A stretch of 64,000 bases of DNA from Pseudoramibacter fermentans (GCA_009493725.1 VOGB01000005.1:310001-374000), one strand, 5' to 3'; shown: positions 1 to 9,193, counted from the first letter of the stretch. Notes: generated by a model from the letters alone, not told the origin. Made by a program: numbers and translations.

Positions 1-235
1 GATTCATGCGGACGTCCGGTTCGACCCGGGCGCATTCCGCCTGGGTGACCTGCGCGCGGCCCATTTCCTTTCCGTCTTTGGTTATGAAAGAATTGAGCGC
101 CATGTTCTGCGCCTTGAAGGGTCTGACGGTCATGCCCATGTCACTTAAAATCCGGCACATCGCCGCGCAGATCAGGCTCTTCCCCACCGACGAGCCGGTG
201 CCCTGAAACATAATTTTTTTAGCTTGCTTTCCCAT
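1..235 (-). CDS. cbiP: Cobyric acid synthase, N-terminal part (runs off window)
   Basis: Cobyric acid synthase amidates the b, d, e and g side chains of cobyrinic acid a,c-diamide, using glutamine and ATP, in the cytoplasm. Only the first 78 codons are visible. They show the N-terminal dethiobiotin-synthetase-like P-loop (FQGTGSSVGKS) followed by RPFKAQNMALNSF and an acidic, glutamine-rich stretch, all typical of CbiP/CobQ. The ATG at 235 is preceded by GAGGAG at good spacing. It is the most promoter-distal gene of the cobalamin run within this window and lies 32 bases after cbiJ. The rest of the gene lies to the left of base 1. Confidence 0.93.
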   Translation of the reverse strand, partial: MGKQAKKIMFQGTGSSVGKSLICAAMCRILSDMGMTVRPFKAQNMALNSFITKDGKEMGRAQVTQAECARVEPDVRMN

Positions 236-267
236 TCTATCTCCTCGATCCTATTTATCTGTTTTCT

Positions 268-1014
268 CTAAAGCCGGCTCAGCAGCTCGTCCACATTGGT
301 GACGATCTCCGGATAATCCAGCGCGGGCCGGTCGACGCAGAGCACCTGCGCGCCGCTGTCCTTCGCCGCCGCGATCTTGTCCGCCACGCCGCCGACGTCG
401 CCGGAGTCCTTCGTCGTCACGAAGCGGATGCCGAATTGGTCGATCATCACCGCGTTCATCGCCTTCGTAAAAGGCCCCTGCATTGCGACGATATGGCTCG
501 GCTTGTAGCCGAGAGCCTCGCATTTGGCGAGGACGCCGGAGGTCGGCAGCACCCGGATGTAGAGCCGCTTTTTGTCCAGCGGCTGGTAATGGGCCAGCTC
601 CCGGCTGCCCGTCGTCGTCAGCACGTTGCCCGGCGCTTTCTTTAAATAAGCGACCATCGCGTCGTAATCCGGAAAATGGCGGACGGCTTCCTGAAGTGCC
701 GGCGCCATCGCGCCGATGCCCGGCCGCTCAAAGCGGATGTAGCGCAGCTTCGCCGCGGCGCAGGCCGCCATCGCGTTCGCCGAGGCCGCCTTCGCGTAGG
801 GGTGGGTGCCGTCGACGACCGCCGTCACCCCGCTTTCAGCGAGAAAGGCTTCGAGCTCGCCCGCGTCCATCGCGCCGATGTGCCACTTCAAATGGGCGTT
901 GGGCTTCGGCGCGTTGTAATCGGATATGGATGAGTAGATCACGTCGAAGCCGCGGGCCGACAGCTGTTCCGCGGCCTCCCGCCCGTCGGCGGTGCCCCCT
1001 TCGACGAAAATCAA
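268..1014 (-). CDS. cbiJ: Cobalt-precorrin-6A reductase
   Basis: CbiJ/CobK reduces (cobalt-)precorrin-6A with NADPH in the corrin pathway. The 248-residue product starts MIFVEGGTADGRE, has the family DGTHPYA motif near residues 68-74, and has the normal length. The reading frame stays open upstream, but that part is a shadow of cbiH. I chose the TTG at 1014 because it overlaps the cbiH stop by four bases (TTGA), the coupling style used throughout this operon. A TTG start is less common, so N-terminal confirmation would be needed. Neighbours are cbiH upstream and cbiP downstream. Confidence 0.88.
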   Translation of the reverse strand: MIFVEGGTADGREAAEQLSARGFDVIYSSISDYNAPKPNAHLKWHIGAMDAGELEAFLAESGVTAVVDGTHPYAKAASANAMAACAAAKLRYIRFERPGIGAMAPALQEAVRHFPDYDAMVAYLKKAPGNVLTTTGSRELAHYQPLDKKRLYIRVLPTSGVLAKCEALGYKPSHIVAMQGPFTKAMNAVMIDQFGIRFVTTKDSGDVGGVADKIAAAKDSGAQVLCVDRPALDYPEIVTNVDELLSRL

Positions 1015-1760
1015 AGGGTGTACCCTCTGGGCGTGATCATCTTCTGGCCGTCGTCGGTGACGTAGGTCTTGGAATTGCCGATGATCACGAGGGAAAACAT
1101 GTTGATTTCCTGATCGCACATCTGATCCAGCGTCGTGATGCATTTTTTCTGGCCGTCGCGCATCGCGTTCTGCACGATGCCCACCGGGGTCTTCGGGTCC
1201 TTGACCTCGAGCAGGATTTCCTGACAGGTGTTGATATTGGTCGGGCGGCCCTTGCTCTTCGGATTGTACAGGGCGATGACGAAGTCCCCTTCGCCGGCCA
1301 GGCGGATGCGCTTCTTGATCAATTCCCAGTCGGTCAACAGGTTGGACAGGGAAATCACCGCGTAGTCGTGCATCAGCGGCGCGCCGAGAATCGACGCCGC
1401 TGCGTTGACCGCCGAAATGCCCGGCACGATTTCCACCTCGACGTCGGCCTTCTGCTTTTCGACGAGCTCCAGCATGATGCCGGCCATGCCGTACACGCCG
1501 GCGTCGCCGGAGCTGACCAGCGTCACGGTCTTGCCTTCTCCCGCCAAATCCAAGCATTCCTGGCAGCGGTCGACTTCCTTGCGCATGCCCGAGGCTTTAA
1601 GTTCTTTGCCCTGCACGCAGTCTAAATCCTTGATCAAATCGATATAGGTTTTGTATCCGACAACAATATCGGCGTCGGCCATCGAGGCCAGCGCCGCACC
1701 GGTCATGTGGTCCGCGTTGCCCGGACCGAGACCTGTCACGTAAATTTTCTTCTGATTCAT
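1011..1760 (-). CDS. cbiH: Cobalt-factor III C17-methyltransferase
   Basis: SAM-dependent tetrapyrrole methylase that methylates C17 and drives ring contraction. The 249-residue protein begins MNQKKIYVTGLGPG and keeps the GLGPG SAM-binding loop at residues 10-14. A second family motif, SSGDAGVYGMAG, lies about a third of the way in, and the C-terminus is MITPRGYTL. I started at the ATG at 1760, not the longer in-frame option at 1826, because the methylase fold begins right after it. The extra 22 residues would reach back into the end of cbiG. The stop overlaps the cbiJ start, so the two are likely translationally coupled. Confidence 0.92.
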   Translation of the reverse strand: MNQKKIYVTGLGPGNADHMTGAALASMADADIVVGYKTYIDLIKDLDCVQGKELKASGMRKEVDRCQECLDLAGEGKTVTLVSSGDAGVYGMAGIMLELVEKQKADVEVEIVPGISAVNAAASILGAPLMHDYAVISLSNLLTDWELIKKRIRLAGEGDFVIALYNPKSKGRPTNINTCQEILLEVKDPKTPVGIVQNAMRDGQKKCITTLDQMCDQEINMFSLVIIGNSKTYVTDDGQKMITPRGYTL

Positions 1761-1773
1761 CTTTCTCTCTGCT

Positions 1774-2829
1774 TTATTTTTTGATTGAATTGGCCCTGCG
1801 CCACAGGGACAGGGTGACGCCGCCACCCTTGACCACCGGCGCCACGCAGGCGCCGTAATGGGAGGCCGTGTAGCCGGCCGGCTCGCTGACGCCGCGCAGC
1901 CCGGTCACCCGTTCGACAAAGTCCGAGCCGTCAAACCGGTCCTGCACCTTGCGGATCGCGTCGTCCGCCACGATTTCGACCGCCGCACCGAACTGCTCGG
2001 CCGCCGCGATGAGCCCCTGCTCGTGCGCCTTCAGGCCGATGGTCGCAAAGACCGCCAGCGCCCTCGGGTGGATGTGATGGGCTTTTAAAAGCGCCGCGAT
2101 TTTTCCCGCGATCAAATCCGCCGGCGTGTGCTTTCTGCAGCCAATGCCGAGGACGATGTCCCGGGGAATCAGCTGGACTTCACAGGCCGGGTCGAGCTCC
2201 CAGTCGTCCCGCTCTGAAATGACGATGCGGTATTTGGCGCCGTCATTTTCAGAAAGGGTAAGGCACTCCGGCAGCGCCACGCCCGACAAATCACACCCCG
2301 CCTCGTTGACGACGGCGGTCTTTTGTCTGTCGAGAATGGCCGCGGTGACGTTTTTGGCCGCGGTGAAATCCGTAAAGGTGCAGCCGATCTGCTCGGCTAA
2401 GGTGTCGACCGCGATGGCGCCGGCGACGTCGGTGCCTGTCGTGATCACCGGCGCCGCGCCGATGCGCCCAGCCAAAAGCCGGGCCGCGGCGTTAGCGCCG
2501 CCCAGATGTCCCGACAGCAGGCTGATGACGTACTGCCCCTTGGCGTCCAGCACCAGCACCGCCGGGTCCACCGACTTGTGCTTCAGGTACGGCGCGATGC
2601 CCCGGACGACGATGCCCGCGGCCATCACGCAGACGAGGACGTCGTAATCGGCCATCGCCTGCGCCCAAAAGGTGCTGAGCTTGCCGCCCGGAAAGGGGGC
2701 TGCCGTCTCGTCCGCGTATTTCTCCAGGGTGAAGACCGCCGCGTCGATCTCCGGCGTCACCGCCTTCGCGCAGCGCGCGGCCAGCGCCGCACCGTCTCGG
2801 CTGACGGCCAGAAAAGCCCAACGCTTCAT
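1774..2829 (-). CDS. cbiG: Cobalt-precorrin-5A hydrolase
   Basis: CbiG opens the delta-lactone of cobalt-precorrin-5A and releases acetaldehyde during anaerobic ring contraction. The 351-residue protein has the expected parts: an N-terminal domain (RWAFLAVSRDG start, VCVMAAGIVVRGIAPYLKHKSVDPAVLVLD), a SLLSGHLGGAN motif, and a C-terminal domain with VLGIGCRKHTP. Its presence, with cbiK and cbiD, marks the pathway as the oxygen-independent, early-cobalt route. It lies 6 bases after cbiF and 13 bases before cbiH. Confidence 0.93.
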   Translation of the reverse strand: MKRWAFLAVSRDGAALAARCAKAVTPEIDAAVFTLEKYADETAAPFPGGKLSTFWAQAMADYDVLVCVMAAGIVVRGIAPYLKHKSVDPAVLVLDAKGQYVISLLSGHLGGANAAARLLAGRIGAAPVITTGTDVAGAIAVDTLAEQIGCTFTDFTAAKNVTAAILDRQKTAVVNEAGCDLSGVALPECLTLSENDGAKYRIVISERDDWELDPACEVQLIPRDIVLGIGCRKHTPADLIAGKIAALLKAHHIHPRALAVFATIGLKAHEQGLIAAAEQFGAAVEIVADDAIRKVQDRFDGSDFVERVTGLRGVSEPAGYTASHYGACVAPVVKGGGVTLSLWRRANSIKK

Positions 2830-2835
2830 CGCGGC

Positions 2836-3600
2836 TTATTCCTTCGCTTTTCTGAATTCGTGGCTGAAGCTCGGGTCGTAGAGCTTCGACAGCTCGTAGC
2901 GGTCGCCGAGGAAATCGCCGACGAGGATCTGCGCGGTCTTGTGGATGTCCGCCGCCTTGACCTTTTCTTCGATGTCAGCGAGGGTCCCCTGCACGATCTT
3001 TTGATCCGGCCAGGTCGCCCGCTGCACCACCGCCACCGGCGTCGTGTCCGGATAGGCCGTCGTCAGCCGGCGCACCACTTCCCCGATGTTCTGAACCGAC
3101 AGGAAAATGGCCATTGAGGCCCGGTGCTTCGCCAGGGATTCCAGCTGTTCCCGTTCCGGCACCGGCGTGCGTCCTTCGAGACGGGTGCAGATCACAGTCT
3201 GGGAGACGTCCGGCAGCGTGAATTCCTTCTTGAGCACCGAGGCCGACGCCGTAAAGGACGACACCCCCGGCACCACTTCGTAGGCGATGCCCATGGTTTC
3301 GAGGCGGTCCATCTGTTCGCGGATCGCGCCGTAAATCGACGGGTCGCCGGTGTGGACGCGGACGACGCGCTTGCCGGCTTCGACACCGGCCTGGATGACG
3401 TCGAGCACCTCGTCTAAGGTCATCGACGCCGAGTTGTGAATTTCAGCCCCTTCCTTGTGGCCTTCCAATACCTTGGGATTGACAAGGGAGCCGGCGTAAA
3501 TGATCACGTCGGCAGCGTCGATCAGGCGCTTGCCCTTGAGGGTCATCAGCTCGGGATCCCCCGGCCCCGCGCCAATCAGATAAACTGTGTTTTTGTTCAT
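2836..3600 (-). CDS. cbiF: Cobalt-precorrin-4 C11-methyltransferase
   Basis: SAM-dependent methylase that adds the C11 methyl group to cobalt-precorrin-4. The 254-residue protein opens with VYLIGAGPGDPELMTLKG, the classic N-terminal signature of uroporphyrinogen/corrin methylases, and carries VVRVHTGDPSIYGA about 80 residues later. Length and order of motifs fit CbiF/CobM. The start overlaps the stop of cbiK by four bases (ATGA), so the two genes are probably coupled. Confidence 0.93.
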   Translation of the reverse strand: MNKNTVYLIGAGPGDPELMTLKGKRLIDAADVIIYAGSLVNPKVLEGHKEGAEIHNSASMTLDEVLDVIQAGVEAGKRVVRVHTGDPSIYGAIREQMDRLETMGIAYEVVPGVSSFTASASVLKKEFTLPDVSQTVICTRLEGRTPVPEREQLESLAKHRASMAIFLSVQNIGEVVRRLTTAYPDTTPVAVVQRATWPDQKIVQGTLADIEEKVKAADIHKTAQILVGDFLGDRYELSKLYDPSFSHEFRKAKE

Positions 3601-4391
3601 TTTAACTCCTTTAAATCAACGGCGTGCTGCAGATGGGCCGCGAACAGCGCCCGCACTTCCGGCAGCTCCCCGAGCCCCTTGACCATGCAGTTCACGTCGA
3701 AGCCTTCGGCACTCAGCCGGTTCTTCCACGAATCGGGATCGTCGCCGGCCATGTCGTTGAGGGCGTGGTCCCCCGCGACGACCATAAAGGGCATCAGCGT
3801 CACCCGACGGATGTGCTGGGCCTTCAAATGCGCAATGACGTCGTCCAGCGTCGGGTAGCCTTCGACGGTCGCCATGAAAATGCGGCCGCCGCCGAGGGCC
3901 TTCAGGTAGTAGTCCATCGCCGGATAAGCCGCATTCGCGTGGTGTTCGGTGCCGTGGCCCATCAGAACCGCCGCGTCAACCGGCGACAGCTCTGGAATTT
4001 GGTTCAGCACGATATCGGTCACGGCTTCGAAATCCTCGTGGCTGCTGAGAAGCGGCCGCCCGATCTTGATCGATGGGATGCGGTCGAGATAAGGTCTCAG
4101 TTCGTGAAGCATGCCGTAAAATTCGTGGCCGTTGATGACGTGGGTCGTCTGACACAAGACCTCGTCGCAGCCAGCCGCGACGATCGCTTCCATCGCCTCC
4201 GCCGGGGTCATCACCGAGATGCCGTCCCGCTTTTTCAGCTTTTTGATGATCATTTTCGACGTGTACGCCAGAAAAAATGCGCTGTCTGGGAAGGCCGCGC
4301 GCAGATCCTCGCAGATCGCTTCGATCGTTTTGTGATAGGTGTCGTGGTAAGAGGTCCCGAAGGAGATCACCAGTAATGCCTGTTTTCCCAT
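3597..4391 (-). CDS. cbiK: Sirohydrochlorin cobaltochelatase
   Basis: Anaerobic cobaltochelatase that puts Co2+ into sirohydrochlorin (factor II), the committed step of the early-cobalt pathway. The 264-residue protein starts GKQALLVISFGTSYHDT, like other CbiK proteins. It has HVINGHEF and VLMGHGTEHHAN, which supply the metal-binding histidines, and YPTLDDVIAHL near the C-terminus. There is no signal peptide, so it is cytoplasmic, unlike the periplasmic forms in some sulfate reducers. It is placed between hemL and cbiF. Confidence 0.93.
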   Translation of the reverse strand: MGKQALLVISFGTSYHDTYHKTIEAICEDLRAAFPDSAFFLAYTSKMIIKKLKKRDGISVMTPAEAMEAIVAAGCDEVLCQTTHVINGHEFYGMLHELRPYLDRIPSIKIGRPLLSSHEDFEAVTDIVLNQIPELSPVDAAVLMGHGTEHHANAAYPAMDYYLKALGGGRIFMATVEGYPTLDDVIAHLKAQHIRRVTLMPFMVVAGDHALNDMAGDDPDSWKNRLSAEGFDVNCMVKGLGELPEVRALFAAHLQHAVDLKELK

Positions 4392-4403
4392 TCTCTTCTC
4401 CTA

Positions 4404-5702
4404 TTAACGGCCTTCCGCGATGGCTTCGAGGGCCTTGCGGTTGTCCGCGATGGTTTTGTCGATGTCCGCTTCCGTGTGGGCGAGGGAGACGAAAATCCCT
4501 TCGTACTGGGACGGCGGCAGCATGTTGCCCATATCGAGCATTTTCTTGAAGTAATCGGCGTACATATCGGTGTCGCTGGTCATGACGCCGCCGAAATTTT
4601 CCACCTTCTGATCGGTGAAGAACAGCGCGGACATGCCGGCGCAGCGGTTGACCACCGCCTTGACGCCCGTCGCCTTGATATTGGCTTCAAAGCCATCGGT
4701 CAGGCGTTTGGCCCGCGCGGTGACGATGTCGTAGGTTTCCGGATGGGCCTTCAGGTAGCGCAGGGTGTTGAGCCCCATGTGCATCGCGATCGGATTGCCC
4801 GACAGCGTGCCGGCCTGATAGACCGGACCGTCCGGCGCGAGCATCGCCATGATTTCAGCCGGGCCGCCGAAGGCGCCCACCGGCATGCCGCCGCCGATGA
4901 TTTTGCCGATGGTGGTCAAATCCGGTTTGATGCCGAAAAGTTCCTGAGCCCCGCCGTAGGCGACGCGGAAGCCGGTGATGACTTCGTCGAAGATGAGCAG
5001 CGCGCCTTCTTCGCGGGTGATTTCCCGCAGGCCTTCCAAAAAGCCCGGGTTCGGCGGCACGACGCCCATGTTCCCAGCCACCGGTTCGACGATGACGCAG
5101 GCGATTTCGCCCTTATTTTCAGCGAACAGCGCCTTCACCGATTCGAGGTCGTTGTAGGTGGCGACGAGGGTGTCCTTCGCGGTGCCCTTCGTCACGCCGG
5201 CGCTCGTCGGTTCGCCGAAGGTCAGCGTGCCCGACCCGGATTTCACGAGCAGGGAATCGGAGTGGCCGTGGTAGCAGCCTTCGAATTTGATGAACTTTTC
5301 CCGGCCGGTGTAGCCCCGAGCCAAGCGGATCGCCGACATCGTCGCTTCTGTGCCGGAGTTGACCATTCGGAACTGATCGGCACTCGGAAAAGCGTCGACG
5401 AGGGTTTCGGCCATTTCCACTTCGATTTCCGTCGCCAGGCCAAAGGTCGTGCCCTTGGCCAGCGCCTTGTCCACATCCTGATAGTAAATATCTGACGCGT
5501 GGCCGAAAATCAACGGCCCCCACGAGCAGATGTAGTCGGTGTAGGTGTTCTGGTCCGCGTCCGTGATCTGGGAGCCCTTGCCGTGGTCCGCGAACACCGG
5601 TGCGATGCCGACGTTTTTAAAGGCGCGCACCGGCGAGTTAACCCCGCCGGGAATAACCTTTTTCGCGCGCGCGTACAATTGTTCTGATCGTTCGTGATTC
5701 AT
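4404..5702 (-). CDS. hemL: Glutamate-1-semialdehyde 2,1-aminomutase
   Basis: PLP enzyme that converts glutamate-1-semialdehyde to 5-aminolevulinate, the second step of the C5 tetrapyrrole route. The 432-residue protein has all expected motifs: VIPGGVNSPVRAFK near the start, MVNSGTEATMSA, FDEVITGFRV, and the PLP lysine in TIGKIIGGGMPVGAFGG, followed by AGTLSGNPIAM. Being inside the cobalamin operon, it feeds precursor directly to corrin synthesis together with hemA, hemB and hemC. Confidence 0.96.
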   Translation of the reverse strand: MNHERSEQLYARAKKVIPGGVNSPVRAFKNVGIAPVFADHGKGSQITDADQNTYTDYICSWGPLIFGHASDIYYQDVDKALAKGTTFGLATEIEVEMAETLVDAFPSADQFRMVNSGTEATMSAIRLARGYTGREKFIKFEGCYHGHSDSLLVKSGSGTLTFGEPTSAGVTKGTAKDTLVATYNDLESVKALFAENKGEIACVIVEPVAGNMGVVPPNPGFLEGLREITREEGALLIFDEVITGFRVAYGGAQELFGIKPDLTTIGKIIGGGMPVGAFGGPAEIMAMLAPDGPVYQAGTLSGNPIAMHMGLNTLRYLKAHPETYDIVTARAKRLTDGFEANIKATGVKAVVNRCAGMSALFFTDQKVENFGGVMTSDTDMYADYFKKMLDMGNMLPPSQYEGIFVSLAHTEADIDKTIADNRKALEAIAEGR

Positions 5703-5715
5703 CTTAAACTTATCC

Positions 5716-6690
5716 TCAGTCCTGGTATTTCGCGAGCAGTTCCTTGAGGATCGGCGCGAAATAGGTGATGATGATTTCGGCGCCGGCCCGCTTGATGCAG
5801 ATCAGGCTTTCGAAGATCGCCCGTTCGTCGAGGAGCCCTTCGTCGACGGCGGTGCGGATCATCGCGTATTCGCCGGACACCTGATAAGCGGCCATCGGCA
5901 GGAAGGACAAATCCTTCGCCTGGCTCAGCACGTCGAGGTAAGGCATGGCCGGCTTGACCATGACGATGTCGGCGCCTTCTTCGATGTCCAGTTCCACTTC
6001 CTTCAGGGCTTCCTTGCCGTTGGCCGGGTCCATCTGGTAAGCGCGGCGGTCGCCGAAGGCCGGCGCGGAATCCGCGGCGTCTCTGAACGGGCCGTAGAAG
6101 GTCGACGCGAATTTCGCCGAGTAGCCCATGATCGGAATGCTTTCAAAGCCCGCTTCGTCCAGCGCGTGTCTCAGCGCCGCGATGTGGCCGTCCATCATAT
6201 CCGACGGGGCGACCATGTCGACGCCGGCTCTCGCCTGGCTGACCGCGACCTTGCACAGGGTGTCGAGGGATTTATCCCGCTTGATGTCGCCGTTGTCTTC
6301 GAAGAAGCAGCAGTGGCCGTCGGCCTTGTATTCGCACAGGCAGACGTCGCCGATGATGTAGAGTTCCGGCGCGATGGCCTTGATCTTGCGGATCGCCTGC
6401 TGGACGATGCCGTCGTCGGCAAAGGCCGGCGTCGCTTCGCCGTCCTTCTTGGATTCGTCCGGAATGCCGAACAGGATGATGTATTCGATGCCCGCCGCCT
6501 TGAAGCTTTCGACCGCTTCGTCGAGGCGGTCGATGGAGTAGCGGTACTGGCCCTTCATCGACGGGATTTCTTCTTTGATATTTTCCCCTTCAATCACGAA
6601 TACCGGGTAAACGACGTCGTCCATGGACAGGCGGGTTTCGCGGATCAGTTTGCGAATCTTTTCATTTTTTCTCAGTCTGGTTGGTAACAT
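5716..6690 (-). CDS. hemB: Delta-aminolevulinic acid dehydratase (porphobilinogen synthase)
   Basis: Condenses two 5-aminolevulinates to porphobilinogen. The 324-residue protein starts MLPTRLRKNEKIR and has VYPVFVIEG. It carries the cysteine-rich metal loop DVCLCEYKADGHCC, which marks the zinc-dependent type, and MVKPAMPYLDVL near the C-terminus. I chose the ATG at 6690 (preceded by GAAGGT) over an ATG 33 bases upstream with no clear ribosome binding site. It has its own probable promoter at 6740-6767, overlapping the end of cobA-hemD, so hemB, hemL and the genes after them can be read apart from the long transcript. Confidence 0.95.
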   Translation of the reverse strand: MLPTRLRKNEKIRKLIRETRLSMDDVVYPVFVIEGENIKEEIPSMKGQYRYSIDRLDEAVESFKAAGIEYIILFGIPDESKKDGEATPAFADDGIVQQAIRKIKAIAPELYIIGDVCLCEYKADGHCCFFEDNGDIKRDKSLDTLCKVAVSQARAGVDMVAPSDMMDGHIAALRHALDEAGFESIPIMGYSAKFASTFYGPFRDAADSAPAFGDRRAYQMDPANGKEALKEVELDIEEGADIVMVKPAMPYLDVLSQAKDLSFLPMAAYQVSGEYAMIRTAVDEGLLDERAIFESLICIKRAGAEIIITYFAPILKELLAKYQD

Positions 6691-6739
6691 GTTGAGACCT
6701 TCTTTCATCAATGCTGTAAACACAAATCTTTATAAAATT

Positions 6740-6767
6740 ATTATACCCTTAATGATTTTTTGTGCAA
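6740..6767 (-). promoter_or_regulatory. Internal promoter for hemB-hemL-cbiK and following genes
   Basis: On the minus strand TTGCAC (6762-6767) and TATAAT (6740-6745) are separated by 16 bases, a good sigma-70 type match. The -35 box lies inside the last codons of cobA-hemD and the 58-base gap to hemB holds the -10 box. This is a sequence match only, with no transcript data. Confidence 0.6.
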
Positions 6768-8278
6768 TCTTCTTCGATGGCCGCCATCAGCCCGTCGATC
6801 GTGTAGGTGTCGGCCTGGATGTCCACCGGCAGGCCGAGGGCCTTCAGCTGTTCCGAGGTTTTCGGCCCGATCGAGGCGCATTTCGCGCCGGAATCCCGAA
6901 CGACCGCCGCGCAGTCTTCCCCGATTTTTTCGGCGAAATATTTCGCCGTCGTCGAGGAGGTGAAGGTGATGTAATCGACCTGATGGGCCTTTAACATCGC
7001 CGCGACGTCCACGTCGGTCCGGTCTTCTCTGAGCGTTTCGTATATCTTGATTTCGTCGACCGGACAGATTTCAGAGAGCTTTTCGGCGACGTAGGCTCTG
7101 GCGTTTTTCGAGCGGGGCAGCAGGATGCGGTCTGCCGCCGTCAGCGTTGGCCCCAGCGCTTCGACGAGGGCTTCGCCGATGAACCGCGCCGGCACGACGT
7201 CCGGTACAATGCCGTGGGCCTTCAGCGCCGCCGCCGTCGCTTTGCCGATGGCGGTGACGGTCAGGCCGGCCAGAGCCCGGCTGTCCTTGCCCATGTCGTC
7301 GAGCTTCTGGAAGAACAAATCGACGCCATTGACGCTGGTCAGAATCAAGTGGGTGTAGTCGCCGAGGTGGGCGATGGCCGTTTCGAGTCGCGCCATTTCC
7401 GACGCCACCGGCTGAATCCGAATCGTCGGGTACATGACCGCCTCGCCGCCCTGATCCTGAATCTTTGCGACCAGCTTGGACGCCTGGGCTCTCGAGCGGG
7501 TCACGACGAAGCACTTGCTGAAAAGGGGCCGGCTGTCGAAGAAACGCAGCTCGTCCCGCAGGCCCACGACCTTGCCGATGACGATCAGCGCCGGCGCGCC
7601 GAGCCCGGCGGCCTTCGCGGTTTCGGCGATGTTGGCGAGGGTGCCCGTCACCGTCTGCTGTCTCGGCGTGGTGGCCTCACGCACGACCGCCGCCGGCGTG
7701 TCCGGATCCATCCCGTTTTCGATGAGCTTCGCGGTGATGACCTCGATATTTTTCATCCCCATCAAAAAGACGAGGGTGCCCTTCGTCGCCGCCAGCACCG
7801 GCCAATCCAAATGGGCCGCGTCGTTCTTCAAATGTCCGGTGACGACCTGGAAGGAGGACGCGCAGTCCCGGTGGGTGATCGGGATCCCGGCGTAGGCCAG
7901 GCCGCCGATGACCGAGGTGATGCCCGGCACTTCCTCAAAGGGGACGCCGGCCTCGTGGAGCCGCACCCCTTCCTCGCCGCCGCGCCCGAAGACGTAGGGG
8001 TCGCCGCCCTTGAGGCGGACGACGGTTTTGCCCTCGAGGCCGAGCTTGACGAGGAGCTCATTGGTTTCCTCCTGGGGCAGCGCGTGGTGTGCCGCCCGCT
8101 TGCCGACGTAAATCCGTTCGCAGTCCGCCGGCACGTACTCGAGCAGGGCGGGATTCACAAGGGCGTCGTACACGACGGTGTCGCACTGGGACAGCACCCG
8201 CCTGCCCTTGAGGGTCAGCAGCTCGGGATCGCCGCAGCCGCCGCCCACCAAATACACTTTGCCTATTTTCTGACTCAT
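6749..8278 (-). CDS. cobA-hemD: Fused uroporphyrinogen-III C-methyltransferase / uroporphyrinogen-III synthase
   Basis: Two-domain enzyme of 509 residues. Residues 1 to about 245 are the SAM methylase that makes precorrin-2 (VYLVGGGCGDPELLTLKG, then VVRLKGGDPYVFGRGGEE). The remainder is HemD, which cyclises hydroxymethylbilane to uroporphyrinogen III (FVVTRSRAQASKLV, LILTSVNGVDLFF, then ITFTSSTTAKYF and SIGPKTSEQLKALG). This fusion is common in Clostridia and sends the tetrapyrrole straight to the siroheme/corrin branch. The start overlaps the hemC stop by four bases. Confidence 0.95.
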   Translation of the reverse strand: MSQKIGKVYLVGGGCGDPELLTLKGRRVLSQCDTVVYDALVNPALLEYVPADCERIYVGKRAAHHALPQEETNELLVKLGLEGKTVVRLKGGDPYVFGRGGEEGVRLHEAGVPFEEVPGITSVIGGLAYAGIPITHRDCASSFQVVTGHLKNDAAHLDWPVLAATKGTLVFLMGMKNIEVITAKLIENGMDPDTPAAVVREATTPRQQTVTGTLANIAETAKAAGLGAPALIVIGKVVGLRDELRFFDSRPLFSKCFVVTRSRAQASKLVAKIQDQGGEAVMYPTIRIQPVASEMARLETAIAHLGDYTHLILTSVNGVDLFFQKLDDMGKDSRALAGLTVTAIGKATAAALKAHGIVPDVVPARFIGEALVEALGPTLTAADRILLPRSKNARAYVAEKLSEICPVDEIKIYETLREDRTDVDVAAMLKAHQVDYITFTSSTTAKYFAEKIGEDCAAVVRDSGAKCASIGPKTSEQLKALGLPVDIQADTYTIDGLMAAIEEDCTKNH

Positions 8279-9192
8279 CCCTCTACTTCCCCTTTCAGTT
8301 GTTCGGCCAGACGACGGCCGAGGGCTTCCGCCTCGCAGCAGCTGCCCATCACCGACGCCATCGCGAGCCGTTCGCCCGAGGCGTCGCCGTAGACGCCGTG
8401 GAGGGTCAGCCGGCCGTTGCGGCCGATGTCGCAGTAGGCGCCGATGGGCAGATGGCAGTCGCCGTTGAGGGCGACGAGGAAGGCGCGCTCCGCCTTCATC
8501 TGGAGCTCAGCCTGCTGATCCTTGACCGATTCGATCATCTGCCGCATTTTCAAATTGTCTTCGCGGACTTCCACCGCGAGAATGCCCTGGGCCGGCGCGC
8601 AGACGAAATCCGTTGGCTCCAGCGGCACGACGTTGTAGGCCGGGTTGTCGTAAACGCCGAGGCGCTTCATCCCAGCGGCCGCGAGAATGATGCCGTCCAG
8701 ATGCTCGCTGTCCAGCTTGCGGATGCGGGTGTCGATGTTGCCCCGGATGTTCACGCACTGAATGTCCGGGCGCATCCGCGCGATCTGAAACATTCGGCGC
8801 TTGCTCCCGGTGCCAATGACGGCGCCCTCCGGCAGCTCCTCGATGCCCCAGACGTCTTCGTGGGTCACCAGCACGTCCGCCGGGTCCTCCCGAACCGGCG
8901 GCGCCGCCAAAATCAGCCCGTCAGGCAGGGCGGCCGGCATGTCCTTCATGCTGTGCACGGCCATCTGAATTTCGTCGGACAACAGCTCGTCCTCGATTTC
9001 CTTCGTGAACAGCCCTTTACCGCCGATTTGGTCCAACGGCCGGTTCTGCACCGCGTCCCCTTTGGTCTTAATGATCTTGATCTCAAAATCGACGTCGGGA
9101 TTGGCCTTGCTGAGCTGATCGATCATCCATTTGGTCTGGGTGACGGCCAGCTTGCTCCCCCTGGACCCGACGTACACCTTTTCTCTTTCCAT
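8275..9192 (-). CDS. hemC: Porphobilinogen deaminase (hydroxymethylbilane synthase)
   Basis: Polymerises four porphobilinogens into hydroxymethylbilane on a covalently bound dipyrromethane cofactor. The 305-residue protein has VGSRGSKLAVTQT at the start, HSMKDMPAALPDG, and RGNIDTRIRKL. The cofactor-binding cysteine is present in LNGDCHLPIGAY. Length is normal. It ends on the first base of cobA-hemD and lies 1 base after the Met8-like dehydrogenase gene, so this block is clearly one transcript. Confidence 0.96.
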   Translation of the reverse strand: MEREKVYVGSRGSKLAVTQTKWMIDQLSKANPDVDFEIKIIKTKGDAVQNRPLDQIGGKGLFTKEIEDELLSDEIQMAVHSMKDMPAALPDGLILAAPPVREDPADVLVTHEDVWGIEELPEGAVIGTGSKRRMFQIARMRPDIQCVNIRGNIDTRIRKLDSEHLDGIILAAAGMKRLGVYDNPAYNVVPLEPTDFVCAPAQGILAVEVREDNLKMRQMIESVKDQQAELQMKAERAFLVALNGDCHLPIGAYCDIGRNGRLTLHGVYGDASGERLAMASVMGSCCEAEALGRRLAEQLKGEVEG

Positions 9193-9193
9193 A

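Noticed and set aside
268..1557. A 429-residue protein extending cbiJ upstream
   Set aside because: The first 180 codons are out-of-frame shadow of cbiH; the TTG at 1014 fits the operon's overlap pattern.
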